Source of the DNA: Agarophyton chilense
Taxonomy: Eukaryota > Rhodophyta > Florideophyceae > Gracilariales > Gracilariaceae
Direction: 5' to 3'
Length of the DNA stretch: 64,000 bases
Assembly: GCA_030374765.1 (NCBI GenBank)
Contig: JARGXX010000086.1
Span: forward strand, 1,116,001 to 1,180,000
The notes under the pieces were generated by a model that saw only the letters and a program-made list of their open reading frames with translations, did not search any database and was not told where the DNA came from. Of the stretch, positions 11,244-23,338 are shown piece after piece. The translations under genes were made by a program, and so were the position numbers. Every line of letters begins with the position of its first letter. The first letter of the stretch is position 1.

Positions 11244-14160
11244 ATGAACAACCTGGTGCAAAATGTAAATGAAGCTCATCTGCTTTCGACTGATCGTACG
11301 TTTCTCCTTGATTCTTCCAGTCCCCTTACTCATGTTTCCTCCTCACCCCGCACAATTTGGGCTTTCTCACACTCAACTTACACATCCTTCGCCAACGACC
11401 ATACCTCTTCGATATCCAAAAAGGGGCCGATATCGATATCAACGACATATATACGACCATCTGCATCTCTGGTGCCATAAATGCTCCACGAAATCGTCGA
11501 AACATGATCTCGGTCGCCTGTTCTGTGCTACGTTTTGGTGGCATTCACGGATTCTGTAGCCGCTATTATTCGACCACGTCGACCGCTTTAGGCACACGAT
11601 TCCATTGCTATTGTCACACTTTTAAACCATCAATACGTCTTTGGTATCGACAATTAAGCTCTAGGTGTCCGCTCATTCTTTCTCTGCGACCGCACCAGAA
11701 TACCCTCCTCCCGTCCATTCAAAACCGCTGCGATGAAACATCACACTCTGAAAGCACCACCCCCCTCTATCATCCAATTCCGCACTACATATCTTTCCAC
11801 TCTGCCATCGTTCTTATGGACTCAATCACAACCCTTGCTTTCATCCCCCATACCAGAAACCAATCCAGCTCCAAACCAGTCCAAGACTAATGATATCTGC
11901 GCTACACTTCTTCACATGACCCCCAAAATTCACTCCTTTCGATGCAAGGAGGAAAAATCCCAACCGAAACCTCATCACTGTACCACCCACACTCCTTTCT
12001 CGGAATTCTACATTTCAATCGATACCTGCGGTCCCCAGACATCTCCATCACTTAAAGAGAACAACCATAGACTTGCTTTCATCGACATGGAATGCATTCC
12101 AATTCCAATATGTTGAATTCGTAAAAACTCGGTCTGAAGCTCTTTTCAACCTTCTTGAGATACTGACAAACATATTCAACACCCGAAACAAACCCCACCT
12201 CTTTCTCCGAAAAAAAGCACAAAATAAACTCACATGACCTTCCAGAAATTTTATAAGTGCGTGGTATCCGTTTTGATCCGATCGTTCCGTACTCACAACA
12301 AAAAACCTTCCTGGCCGAACGCGTCAATGGATTTTATCTCAACACTTCACTTGCGTTACATGTTCACGGGTGCCTCCTATCTTCTTATTGACAGAACGCC
12401 GCCACTGATGCTTCTTTCAAGTACAATAACCCGTATCACTAATCTATCCAAAATATTCCCCACACATTGTGTTCCAGGGCATCTCTAAACCTCTTAAACC
12501 TATTCCCATTTTGCCAGCTTGTAACCATACCTCGACTTAAACCAAAATAAACCAAAACCCTATTGCTGTTCAGACTCTGTCTTTATCTCCACCCCTTCAG
12601 ACCAACCTACCTAAACGTCTAGAGTAAAGCACTCAACCTCTTACAGACAATCTTTGCATTGAACTTCAAACCATATGATTTGAGCCATTATCCTTGCGCC
12701 ACGTTATTACGAGCCTTCACCATCACATCACTGGAAGCTTTCCACACAACACACCACCACGTGAATATCGGTAACAGACTGCCAAATATCCAGATGCCTC
12801 CGACTGGTCAAATTCACATAACAATGAACTCGACCAGCTCGACGAAATGGGTGCCATTCGCTAGAACTTCTCTGCTCTTATCAACACTAAGCCCACTCCC
12901 ACGACCATGCAATACAGATACAAAACCTCACCAACGCAATAAGTCTTTACCCACAACGGCCGATGCGTAGTCCACGGCGACCATATGTTTCCAAACGTAC
13001 ATGACGACCTTCCAAATACTTTAACCTACAACGTCGACGAAACCACGAATCCTTTTTGTGTTTCCATCGCTGTTGAAAGAAGCTTGCATCTAGAGCACTT
13101 TGATATTCAACGACGTATTTTGATGGAAACTACTACCACAACAAACCAGTATATATTTCTTGACCACGACGATTTGACGGCACCCTCAACCATCCTAAAA
13201 GTGTCGTGAACTCATTGTAAAACTTTACGGCATCTGTATCGTTGTGATCATGTACACTGAACGACTCTACGGTAAGCTCATTTCGTACAGCTACACATCC
13301 GTCAAACCAGACCCCACCGTTTTCTATCAGCGAACATCACATGGTTATATCCTCATCGGCATAGCCACAGATGTTTCGTTCGCAGCTGCATCTACTCGTT
13401 ATCTCTTCGACGATTTTCCAAACACAATGAACATCAATTACGGCGTCAAAAGACTAGGAAAACAAAACGAGTATGTTGGCTTGAATTCTGACTACAACAA
13501 CAATAGGTTTTGTCTGCAGCAGAAACACGTCATTTACAAACTATCGAATCTCTTACGATTAAAAAGTTCGAATTTGGTTGGAAACCGCCACAAAGATGGA
13601 CTTAAGCCTCAAAATGTTCTTGTCCTATCCAAAGTCTCTCCGAAAAATTCGCCAAACTGCACCCAGAAACACTCGGCGCCGTACGATACATAAGCGATTG
13701 CAACCTTCCCGACAGCGCACTCATCACTGGCGCCTTGAACCGCACACAAAGCCATCCCAATAGTCATCAATTGAACATGCTTAAATGGGTAGTCTTCATC
13801 TTCACTAGTACCAAAAGTCAAGATCTTTTTTGCGCTATAATCATTAAAAACAAATCGAATATTACAAGAACGCAGGTTTTGCGTACAACCCAACACACCA
13901 GAGCTTCGTCTCTATTCTGATACTCATTCTGAACAATAACTATATCTCATGGAAAAGTGCCTTGCAATTCATGGCTAGCCTTTCAACTTGCGAAGCACAG
14001 TTAATTTTGGTGCACTTGCTCTGCAAGAGATTTATTAAGAAAGGAGGCCGTTTCCGGAGACTTTGCATCATCTTTGCTGATCTTACGAATCTAAAAGTTA
14101 AAAAAATGACTCCAGAGCCTATTGAAAACTTCGACGCTCCCACAAAACGGCGCAACTAAG
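11244..14160 (+). mobile_element. Old, heavily decayed Ty1/copia fossil
   Basis: Pieces of a copia polyprotein appear in the expected order: a protease-like LLDSSSPLTHVSS near 11.3 kb, an integrase-like stretch around 11.9-12.1 kb, a reverse-transcriptase stretch at 13.24-13.55 kb (VFYQRTSHGYILIGIATD, then QKHVIYKLSNLL) and an RNase H-like WKSALQFMASLSTCEAQLI near 13.95-14.02 kb. It is broken in many places and has no recognisable LTR pair, so it is far older than the copy at 5.4-10.1 kb and belongs to a different copia lineage. Confidence 0.75.
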
Positions 14161-16417
14161 TCGGCATCGGCCATCATTATATTATTAACGCCGTCAGTAG
14201 AAGGCAAATCAAAATGGCGCAGGTTTTTCCATGCATTATGCTCGGTGACCTCATATTAAAGTAGTTTAAATCTCATTCTTTTAAAAACTTTACGCATCAA
14301 ATCTATTGCAGTAATATTTCAAGTGCTGCAATGGGAAGGCTTGTGGTGACGCTGGAAATTGTAAGTGTGTTGTGACATCCATTGCGCTATAAAAGTGTCC
14401 GGCCGGATAGCAAATAAACATGGAAAGCAAAAACAGTAGTGAGATCTCACGAAAAAGGGCGGAACGTAGCTTGAAATAAGAGGAGCGTTAAGAAATAACC
14501 TTACACACTCCTTGGTCAAACGTGATGATGCTAAATGCAAAAGACTTGTGACTTGTTTACGTTTTAGCGATGTGGAGAGGTGTTGACGCGTGATACTATC
14601 CTGTAATCGGTGTGACTCTAAAAGTTAGAACGGATAAAAAATAGCGGATGCGACTGGTGAGAATCTAACTCTGGATCATAGCGCTTGCGATGAGGGCCCA
14701 TAATCTGTGATAACCCCTAGGCTATAAAAGTATCCATCTAGAGACTAGAGGAACGTGAACAGCGGTAATTGTAGTGAGCACCCACATATGCCTCTCTCAC
14801 CGCGTTTCTCTACTTTCGAACCCTCACCATCACCTCCTGGAAACGCACACACCGTGTACAGAGTCGACACGTATTCATGGACATCTCGTAAAACAACCAG
14901 GTACCGCTCAATTTCTGGGTATCGGTCGTCAAGCCGGTTACTGTCAGAGCACACAATCCCCACGCTGATGACAATCCGAGCTTTTACCAGACTGCACACA
15001 CGCAACATAAATAGAATCGAAATATACCCTTCGTAGATAGTAACAGGACGTCGTAACTGACGCTGGACGAAATGAGACATCACCTTCCACTCACCATCCG
15101 CACTTGCCCCAGGGCTATTGAGGCCAGATAAAATCACGGTCACGAAAGTTTGTTATTTCATATGAAAATTTCAGTTATATTCAAGTTCTCACTGAGATTT
15201 ACTCAGGATGCGGTTATAAGGCGTGTATCATAGTCGCAGCGACATCCGGGGCGTATCTCACTTTGGTTGGGCCAATATTTTTTTGTCTTGGGCCAAATCA
15301 CGTGATCATTCGCAATGACATTGAGGTTTTGCACTGCAAAAACTCAACGTCATCGCAGTGCGACCTTCCCAAGGACGTGGTTTGGAAATGATGTATTTAC
15401 CGTAAAAAATGATGGAGGCGTTGGGAAAGATTCTGTATCTTGGCAACCATCTGATTACCTCCGTCAGAACTTAGCGGTACCAGTCTAGGTTAGTGGACAT
15501 AAACATATCTCGTTGACAATGGCCCAGTGGTATCTGTTTTTGAATTCGAGGAGACGAAAAAATTAAGATTTGCAACGTTCTGTTCGGCGATTATAACTGT
15601 ATCACCGAAGAAGCATTCAACACTACCCGTTATTCTCTGGCATCAACAAACCACAACAGCAGCGGTATTAGACAGAAACTGTATACGGAAGTTAAAAACA
15701 ATATTGATGGCATATTATTCGAAGATCCCTCATCGACGCAGCTTCAACCAAAGCTTGCTGGCTCTGTCGAATGACCTAATAATCCTACCGATCTATAAAC
15801 TATCCGCCAAATGTTTGAACTTCTTTAGCTGATAAAACTATTCCAAGTTCATCGTAAACAACTCTATCATCAACATTGTTCCTTCCTATTTGAAATCACG
15901 GCTCCAGCATCTCTCTCCCATAGCTTTTCCAAATACTGCTTCCAATTCCTCTATCGTTTTACCCTTCCCCGAAACGAAAAACCCTCAAACCCTTCCAACT
16001 GCCTTTGTCACCCTGCCGTCAAGCACTACCACTTCTGTTCCTCCAAATTGTCACGAATAGAATCCGCAATACCGGCGCTCATGGAACCTTTTCTCATATC
16101 CTCGGTCGAAGCACCGACACCGTTCCAAGAAGGTAGAGGGCATAATTCAATGATGAAAACCATGGGTTACATACGCATGTTGCAATCAATACATCATTAG
16201 CTGCTAGACTTCCGACTGTACATACTGGTGGTAATAGATCAGCTGTGACCATTCAAGTCCCACAAAGTGATAATATATTTCCCAACAATGGTCACGAATT
16301 GTTACCAGTCACTTTTTCAGTTGAACCATATCCGAAACAGCGTCGAGCAAGGGCCTTTGATGTAGATCCCTACATTGAGCGTCTAACTGCTAAAATTATG
16401 TAGTTAGTCAAATAGAA
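14161..16417. other. No recognisable gene
   Basis: Short overlapping open frames on both strands, up to 132 codons (14745-15143, minus), match no family I know. The string GCTATAAAAGTRTCC occurs twice, near 14389 and 14719, and may be part of a worn repeat. The right part may include 5' sequence of the hAT transposon that follows. Confidence 0.35.
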
Positions 16418-16466
16418 ATGCTGTGGAACCAACCGAGCCTTTTACAGAACACGTATCTGAAGTCAT

Positions 16467-17957
16467 TTGAAACCGTGCCGCCTGTTCAAGAAGAAATTTA
16501 CTATAGCACATCAGCAGCTCAGTGTGAATTCTTCAGGCTCACGACCTTCCCGATCAAAACCGACCGCAGGCTCCCTGTCCGGATCTATTGGTACACAGCA
16601 AAGTACTGTGCCACTGTTATTCAGGTCGGTCACAACTGCAATGAAAAACAACCTGGAACTGGCTTTCTCAACAGCTGTTCTGATACACGGGCTTCCGTTT
16701 AATACTTGTCAAAGTAAGAACTGGAAAACCTTTTGGAAACTTATTTTTGGAGAGGTCTATCGTATACCTCATACAGAACGTCTACGCAGCCAATTCTTTG
16801 ACAGTGCTTATGAAATGGTTATCACTCCATCACGGATGACTTTACAGAAATGTACTGCAAAATACATAGAAGTCAACGATTGCTCAGACACAGATCCAAA
16901 ATTAGTATTTAACGAATTAATAGACGGTCCACTTCCCTCTCAAGTATCACCTTTTGGTCTTAACTCAAGAACAGAATCAGAACTTAACGTCGATGCCACC
17001 TTGGTTACTCAACTTAATCAATATGCTTTGGTATTTACTTTTCCGAGTCTTCAAGAGCATATAATCTTGTTACGGATTCACCTATGTTTATGGTGAAAGA
17101 TCGAATTCTGTATACGGTTAAAAAAACAGATGGTTCCAAATTTGTTGCATTCGGCTACAAAAGGTGGTGCCTCGCACTGTCACTTTTCGTAAAGAACTGT
17201 CGAACATTACGGACGATAAGAAAAAATTGAATACGGAGGAATCTGTCTCATCTTATTTCCGAAACACTCATTCGGCCACCGTGCAATTAGAAAAGATCCG
17301 TACGAACCAATGTCCAACGTCTAGAATGATTAAGACGTTTAACCGTGCATGATGTAACAGAGCGTCAACTTTATGTCATGCGTTGTATCGTTTCTGGAGT
17401 CGGATGTATGGTCTATAGCACTTGTGCCATTGAAATTTTCAGTTATCAAGAAAGCTTGTCATCAATATTGCGCTCAAGAGAAAGCACATTTTTTGAAAAA
17501 GAAATTATTGATTCATTACAGTCGTATCTGTTCGGGTGTGCACATGTTGTCTTAACTGTTAAATCAAATGATACCTACAAGACGATTTACAAATTTCAAG
17601 CGGCTGATAACTAACTGCCAACTCCCAGCAATTTCCCTAACCGCTTTACACCATGATTGAAGCCAATATCACACAAGCAGTTATGTAATGAGATCTATAC
17701 AAAGCATGCTCGCATTGTGAATTTCTGGAATCTTCAAAGAAAATTATCTTGCCAGTATGTACCATCTGTCACTATGGTGGAAATGGGTTTGACTTCAGGG
17801 CGGTTCTGCTTTAGCAGTGTTGGCGTCACGCATTTGTTGCTTTATATTTTGCTCTGCTGGATCTGAACGGTCGTTCAAAGTGGGAAGCAGGATTTATGCG
17901 AAGAATTGAAATAAGCTGTGTGATGATGCGCCATCAAAGCAGTTCTGCTTCATATAA
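16467..17957 (+). pseudogene. hAT-family transposase pseudogene
   Basis: The N-terminal part (16467-17096) carries the hAT-like block LELAFSTAVLIHGLPFN followed by IPHTERLRSQFFDSAYE. The C-terminal part near 17845-17955 is a hAT dimerisation domain: FCSAGSERSFKVGSRIYAKN, stop, NKLCDDAPSKQFC, which matches the family's CSAGSERSFS...RN.LSDD block. Between them the frame shifts several times; stops occur within the dimerisation domain (TGA after IYAKN, TAA after QFCFI). hAT transposases are DDE enzymes that cut and paste DNA transposons. Neither terminal inverted repeats nor an 8-bp target duplication could be identified. The copy is dead. Confidence 0.8.
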
Positions 17958-18244
17958 ATTCAAAAACAGATGTGTAGGAATAGTTTAGGCGCCTTGGCGG
18001 CGTAAAGAAATTCGAAGATAAAGAAAGTTATTGTGTATGGTTTTAAAACATATTTAAAAAATAGAAGAAGAGAGTACAGGGCTTTTGAATATCTCATCTG
18101 GTCTTGTGGATAAATCGGACGGTTCTGGGCCTGCAGATGGCCAAGATGAAGCACCTCTTGATGTGGCAGAGGGCACAGTTGAGGATTGGTCGTCACTTCC
18201 TCAGAACAATGACGATATCCTGGTGTCTACACGCCCGGCATATT

Positions 18245-18281
18245 GGCCTCACATGAGGCCAGCTTGGCCTCATATGAGGCC
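18245..18281. repeat. Paired subterminal palindromes GGCCTCAYATGAGGCC
   Basis: GGCCTCACATGAGGCC (18245-18260; one central mismatch) and GGCCTCATATGAGGCC (18266-18281; perfect) are separated by five bases. Similar copies occur at 20641-20655, 23861-23876, 23882-23897 and 24283-24298. Their position just inside element ends suggests transposase-binding sites. Confidence 0.8.
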
Positions 18282-18754
18282 AGTTCTATTGTCCAAAAAA
18301 TTAGTAACAATCGCTGGTTTCCACACTGCAGCGGCGAATTCTATTTTCTAAGTAAAAAACTAATTTTCTAACCATGTTTCTCCTCCCTTACAGTGCATTC
18401 TTTAGACAGTTGTCTTCAGTAAGAGCAGCTCAGTGGTTTCAAGACCACTCGGAGACTGATAAAAAAAAAGTTTAAACCTCGCTGAATTCAGTGTAACTCG
18501 AAAACTCCTACGGAAGCTCGACTAATTCTAAGAATTATTATGGTCTAAGAACGCATTTGCGTTCTCTCGAACAGAAGACAGAATAAGGTGAAATCTGCTA
18601 AAGGGATTGTTTCGTCAGAGATTATAATATATTTAGGAAGTGGAATAACGCGTATTGAATTAGTAGAGGGCTTAAGGTTGTTTGAACTTTTGTTTTATGC
18701 TTTTAAAAAAAGTGCCTCTAAAAAGCCTTAAAAACCCATGTTGACAAACGACCA

Positions 18755-19708
18755 TCAATTTTGTTTAGTAATGTTGCTCGTAATGTTTTGAATTTCACGC
18801 AGATGATCTATAAAGCAATCACGACCGGTTCTACTGTGACATACATAAACATCTATATCATTGTACTTTTTACATTCTGAACAGATAAATTTTGATTTGT
18901 AAGTGGTTTTGCAGACTTTGCATCTTCCTTGATATGTTTGAGACGTCAAATAACCATCCAATTTCCTTCTTTTTTGATGGATCTCCAATAAATGAATGCC
19001 GGTACCAGCCATATGTGGATTGTCTATTACGAATTCTTCCTTACCTTTTCTTTTCATAGTTCGAATAGAACCCCATTGGCTATCTATTACTTCGTCTGGG
19101 AGACCACAATAGGAATTTTGCGGTGCAAAATTCTATGTGTTTCCGTATGCACCCTTGTAGACATTCCAAGCATCAACCACGCACATTGCAAGCAAAGAAT
19201 TATTCACTCTAAAAGACCATTCCTTCACTTTAAACTTCTTTTAACTATTCAGATCATCTTGATGTGATCTATTATGCCTATCAATTCTTGAACAAAAAAA
19301 GTACTCCTCGAAAACCTCTGGAATAGCAAAATAAAGCAGAATGTTCTTTGTTATTCCATCAGTTGTTCTCCAAATTTCATTCAAAATCGGAGTTCTTGGT
19401 TAGGTACTGCTACAAGTGCTGATGAAATATCTCCTATTACGGTCCACCCAAAACACAAACATCATCTTTCGATCCAATTCAGGCAGTTTCGCGACCATTG
19501 ATATGTGCAGGCCTCGTGCCGTCATTAAAAACTCGGAAAGATGTTCCCTAGGAAACCTTCCCGTGGCTGTTCTTATAACCTCAATAAATCGCATTCCTCT
19601 TTTTAAAAGTTCTTCAGCTATTTCAATAGATGCAAAATATGAATCGGCAAAAACTATTCGCTCAGTTGCGAACCAATTTTCAACAAGCCCCATTAAAAAG
19701 CTGTTCAT
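18755..19708 (-). pseudogene. piggyBac-type (DDE_Tnp_1_7) transposase pseudogene
   Basis: Reading from 19708 downwards, the sequence has the central catalytic block VFADSYFASIEIAEELLKR and GMRFIEVIRTATGRFP, then FVFWVDRNRRYFIS. These hold the second and third aspartates of the DDD triad. The middle part (about 19280-19060) reads WSFRVNNSLLAMCVVDAW and CGLPDEVIDSQWGS with stop codons between. The C-terminal part (19057-18755) ends in the Cys-rich finger of the family: CKVCKTTYKSKFICSEC, then CHSRTGRDCFIDH. The region with the first aspartate is missing or unrecognisable. At least three stops or frame shifts make the gene dead. Confidence 0.88.
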
Positions 19709-20682
19709 GTGCTAGGAAACTTAAAAAGTGTCATTAACACCATCAAACCCCAAAATCCAAAATGTCATCTTCTGTTGTCTGCTTCAATCGTTTTTTTTTC
19801 AGCAAAAAGTTATTATATCGAATAAATTATCCAAATCTGCTAAAGAGAACATTCAAATAAAATGTTGTATGGAGAAAGTGCAGAGGGAGGATGAATGTCG
19901 GAGATAAAATTTCCAACAGGTCCCTTGACTTTATATTGATGCATTTGAACTATACTACTCAGAGTTCGAGTCTAGGATAAATTTTCGTTGTCCATTTCGT
20001 CGAATGAACTTCTACAAAGCTGTCTTACGTGTCACTAATTGTAACAGTATGAGAGATTAACAAATTCAGTGTGTGACTGTCATCGCCATTCGTGGCAGTA
20101 GACTGCTCTTCATTGTTGAAAAATTCGTTAGCAAAAGAAGCACTGCTCATCCCCACATTTGATTTAACGGAGTTTCAGCAGTTTTCTGAACCCTGAGATG
20201 TTCCCAAGTTTACAAATTGCAAATATTTAAAGTTTTTACTTTCTCGGGACCAGGTAAATCGAATTTTATAGTGACAAAAGTACGTTTCCGATTATTGTTG
20301 ACAATGACGTCTACTTTTGTAACACTTCCGCTGGAAATTTTTTTTTCCATTGCGTGTCAAAGAAGCTTTCACAGTTTCTCCTTTCTCCTTTATGTTTTAT
20401 GTGACAATACGTGCGCGTGTGTTTACTCTGTTTCCGAGTAATCTTCAGGGATTCATAAAAGATGACATATTTGATAAGTTATGAAGGAATAAAGTAAATA
20501 TGATGTTGTTTACCGGCTTCGGACGTTCCTCGTAATCTTTGTGGTGGATGTCAGAGAAGACGAGAGTGTTGACAACGTCTAGGCACAAAAATTTAAGGAA
20601 ATTGACAAAGTTTACAAAAATTATCGATGTTGTAATTTTTGCCTCATATGGGGCCAGTGGTCGTATAAACGTATAAACGCTA

Positions 20683-21136
20683 GCTAGAGGCCGATATGGA
20701 TGAATCCTAGTAAATGACCAGTAAATTACGTGAAATATTACAAAACTCTTTCAATACTTGACCTTCCCCGTAAATTACAAATCTATACCCAGGGCACAGA
20801 GCAGTGCACCTGGCCGCCTATAGCCGAAAGCCAGCCTTATTTCTTTGATTCTATATACGAAGGGTAGTTCACATCAATAGAAAGCAAGCAGCTAGACGAA
20901 ACCGATTAGTAGGCGTTCCGATCGTTGCCATCTGCAAGCTAGAGTTCCTATGCGATGATCAAATTGACTTCCTGGTGCACTGACGCATTTCTATGTTAGC
21001 TACTCTACCCGCTATCTAACATGCGCGTTATCATATCAACGTGATCATCATATATGCACCCTTAGTTTACATTGCCCGTCGCATACGAAAAAAAGCACAT
21101 GTGGAAGTATATCGCAAAAACCCAGGTAAAACAAAC
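20683..21136. other. Intergenic, 3' of the RING-H2 pair
   Basis: About 450 bp between the piggyBac-like element and the stop codon of the first RING gene. Nothing recognisable; it presumably holds that gene's 3' untranslated region. Confidence 0.4.
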
Positions 21137-22252
21137 CTATTTGTTCGCCACTGCCACTTCACGATCGTTATCTATCGAGCTCATCTCCCTTGATCTGTTG
21201 CCCATTGGTCGCCCTCCGATTTCTTGCATCGGCAACGAGCTAGCGCCAGACGTATCCAACCCCGACTGGTCATGAATTTCACCCTCCAAAGGCCGTCCCG
21301 AATCCTCCAGCTGCGGGCTTTCCCATTCCGTGTGGATCTCGCTGTCGTTTTCCATAGGGTCATTTGGTATCTGATGGGATGCTGAGTCGGTTTCTGCCGT
21401 CTGGTCATGGACTTCACCCTCCAGAGGCCGTCCCGAATTCTCCAGCTGTGGGCTTTCCCTTTCCATGTTGTTCTCGTTTTCGATCTCTGTAGGGTCATTT
21501 GGTATCCGATGGGACGCTGAGTCGGCCTCAGCCCGAAGACTAGCAACATTGTCAGTCAAAAACGCACCGGCCTGTGCACCAATCCCGGTTTCCAAGTTTG
21601 AACCTTCCAATGAATCGCGAGTTCGCGCAGGTAGAGCCAAAGAACTTATTTCAAACACCTTCCCCTGTAATTCATCGAAGGACGCGCTTTCCTCAATACG
21701 AACCCGGCACACTGGACAATTCGAGCTTGCATCCTTGTTCAACCAACTTGTGAGACAGTTGTTGTGCATGAGGTGCAAGCACTGACCAGCACTCACAGGT
21801 TCTTCCTGTAGTTGTTCGAGACATATCGCACATGATTGGTGCTTTTCGTCGTTTGCCGCTTCGAACTTTGTAAGGGTTCCCGCATCGAAATGTGTTGGAG
21901 CTCTTGAATCTCGTCGCATAACATTTGGAGGGTCACGAGGAAGCTCATTGCGTGATACGTAAATATATCTTCCATTCCCAACGTACACCGGCAAATACTC
22001 GTCTGAATACGCGCTTCCCGGTGCATCGTAAGATGTAAGAGGAATACCAAATGGTTCTTGGTGGTTTCGACGGACACTGAAACTATCATCTCGACCCCTG
22101 ATGCATTTTCGATATCCAAGATAGATAGTAATTATTATTGTTACTGAAGCGATAATCGAAGCCAACGTCCGAATTGCTGAAGGAAACACCGTAGATGGCA
22201 GCTCTGTAGCGGCCTGACGAAACGCATATTGCGCGGTCGGCAACACTCTCAT
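21137..22252 (-). CDS. Membrane-anchored RING-H2 E3 ubiquitin ligase
   Basis: The start is the ATG at 22252, giving 371 residues; a TTG at 22279 is in frame with a stop just upstream. A hydrophobic segment at about residues 26-47 (IRTLASIIASVTIIITIYLGY) is followed by basic residues, so the rest probably faces the cytosol. The RING-H2 finger follows about 90 residues later: CAIC, 13 residues, CLH, two residues, H, two residues, C, 12 residues, CPVC, which is the C3H2C3 pattern of ATL-like ligases. Such proteins pass ubiquitin from an E2 to membrane or nearby substrates. The C-terminal tail is acidic and holds two tandem copies of a roughly 43-residue unit (SASHxIPNDP...ESPQLExSGRPLEGExHDQ). 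It is a paralogue of the next gene upstream, in the same orientation. Substrates cannot be told from the sequence. Confidence 0.87.
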   Translation of the reverse strand: MRVLPTAQYAFRQAATELPSTVFPSAIRTLASIIASVTIIITIYLGYRKCIRGRDDSFSVRRNHQEPFGIPLTSYDAPGSAYSDEYLPVYVGNGRYIYVSRNELPRDPPNVMRRDSRAPTHFDAGTLTKFEAANDEKHQSCAICLEQLQEEPVSAGQCLHLMHNNCLTSWLNKDASSNCPVCRVRIEESASFDELQGKVFEISSLALPARTRDSLEGSNLETGIGAQAGAFLTDNVASLRAEADSASHRIPNDPTEIENENNMERESPQLENSGRPLEGEVHDQTAETDSASHQIPNDPMENDSEIHTEWESPQLEDSGRPLEGEIHDQSGLDTSGASSLPMQEIGGRPMGNRSREMSSIDNDREVAVANK

Positions 22253-22627
22253 TGTGTGCGGCAACACAACCGCGAGCAATGTCTGCCGCTACAGCCACGA
22301 CGTGGTTGCAAAGATGAGACTTTCTAGTGGACGGTCACTTCGAAGGTCAAAGAATAGCGCCGTACCAGGAATTCAGTCGACTGACAGTCTTCCGTTGAGT
22401 AAAACTCATATTTTCGATCGAGTCGCAAATACAGGATTGTATGGGCGTTCGTGGATAGGGCGAGTTTCCAGGGCCAGAATACAGAATAACACCTCGTGTG
22501 GAGACCAAAGAAGGGCTTGCAGTAATCGAGCGCTGAGATGAAACTGTTGTTGGAAATAAGCAGGTACATGGGCCCGTTTTCTCATGCAAGCAAACGAGTA
22601 AATGCGTTCTCTCTTCACAAACTTTTG
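22253..22627. promoter_or_regulatory. Spacer between the two RING genes, probable promoter region
   Basis: 375 bp between the stop of the upstream RING gene and the start of the downstream one. It should hold the 3' end of one transcript and the promoter of the other. No clear TATA box or other motif was found. Confidence 0.35.
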
Positions 22628-23338
22628 CTAAGTTTGCGTAGCCACATCGGACAGTTCAGAAGTCAATGGCGGTTCATTGGGTTGTTGGGACCGGGCAATT
22701 CCTATGGCATCTTGGTATGGAATAAGGCAAACCGGACAAGCTGACTTTCTATCCTTCACCAGCCACGCCTTCAGACACGAGGTATGGATAAGATGTAGAC
22801 ATTGTCCGGTACTGACTTGTTCATCTTCCAACGGACCCAAGCATATGGGGCATGGATTCTGCCTCTCCTTCTGAGGTGCCTCGAAACTGAGCAGGTCCTC
22901 GGGATGTATTCTGTCACTGAGCTGAGAAGGAACCTGTACTACATGGTGGATTCGGGGCACGGACGATGTATTTGTTGAGAAATGGAGAGGGTGGGTTGGT
23001 CGTGGCGGTTGCGGAAATGTTTGGATATCGTATGAAGTGAGGCCATTCCAACTTGATGGTCTAGACAAGCGGTATGGGTTCTGAATTTGAGCAAACTGGG
23101 TATTAGTGTTCGAACCCGGTCGTATACCATATATGGACGGTGGCGTTTGCCAAGGAGCGGGTGGATACGCTGCGTTGTTGTGGAGCTGTACTGGGTTGCT
23201 TGTTGTCGTGGCGGTTGCCGATTCCCGTCGCTTCTGACAGCGGCAAATCAAAGAAAAGACTAAGCACATACCAACGAAGAGGAACGCGCCACCGACGATG
23301 AAGAAGATGTCGACACTCGATGTATCAGTATCAGTCAT
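22628..23338 (-). CDS. Membrane-anchored RING-H2 E3 ubiquitin ligase (paralogue)
   Basis: The start is the ATG at 23338 (MTDTDTSS), giving 236 residues; an in-frame GTG at 23398 is a less likely start. A transmembrane helix follows at about residues 10-32 (IFFIVGGAFLFVGMCLVFSLICRC), then basic residues and a long Pro/Ser/Thr-rich linker. Near the C-terminus is a RING-H2 finger: CPIC, 13 residues, CLH, two residues, H, two residues, C, 12 residues, CPVC. Its sequence (STGQCLHLIHTSCLKAWL) is close to that of the neighbouring gene (SAGQCLHLMHNNCLTSWL), so the pair arose by tandem duplication. The role is inferred as a membrane ubiquitin ligase; the linker and tails share little with the neighbour, which suggests different targets. 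Confidence 0.85.
   Translation of the reverse strand: MTDTDTSSVDIFFIVGGAFLFVGMCLVFSLICRCQKRRESATATTTSNPVQLHNNAAYPPAPWQTPPSIYGIRPGSNTNTQFAQIQNPYRLSRPSSWNGLTSYDIQTFPQPPRPTHPLHFSTNTSSVPRIHHVVQVPSQLSDRIHPEDLLSFEAPQKERQNPCPICLGPLEDEQVSTGQCLHLIHTSCLKAWLVKDRKSACPVCLIPYQDAIGIARSQQPNEPPLTSELSDVATQT

Larger units (their letters stand above)
18221..20682 (-). mobile_element. piggyBac-like DNA transposon, decayed
   Basis: A decayed piggyBac-type transposase on the minus strand lies between two related ends. The left end reads TGGTGTCTACACGCCCGG, then two 16-bp palindromes. The right end, read on the minus strand, is CTAGCGTTTATACG..., followed by a near-palindrome CCCCATATGAGGC. The spacing of about 2.46 kb is the usual piggyBac size. 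The TTAA target duplication typical of the superfamily was not seen at either edge, so the exact borders are uncertain. Confidence 0.6.

Noticed and set aside
14745-15143. 132-codon minus-strand frame
   Set aside because: No recognisable motif, surrounded by decayed mobile DNA, with competing frames on the other strand.
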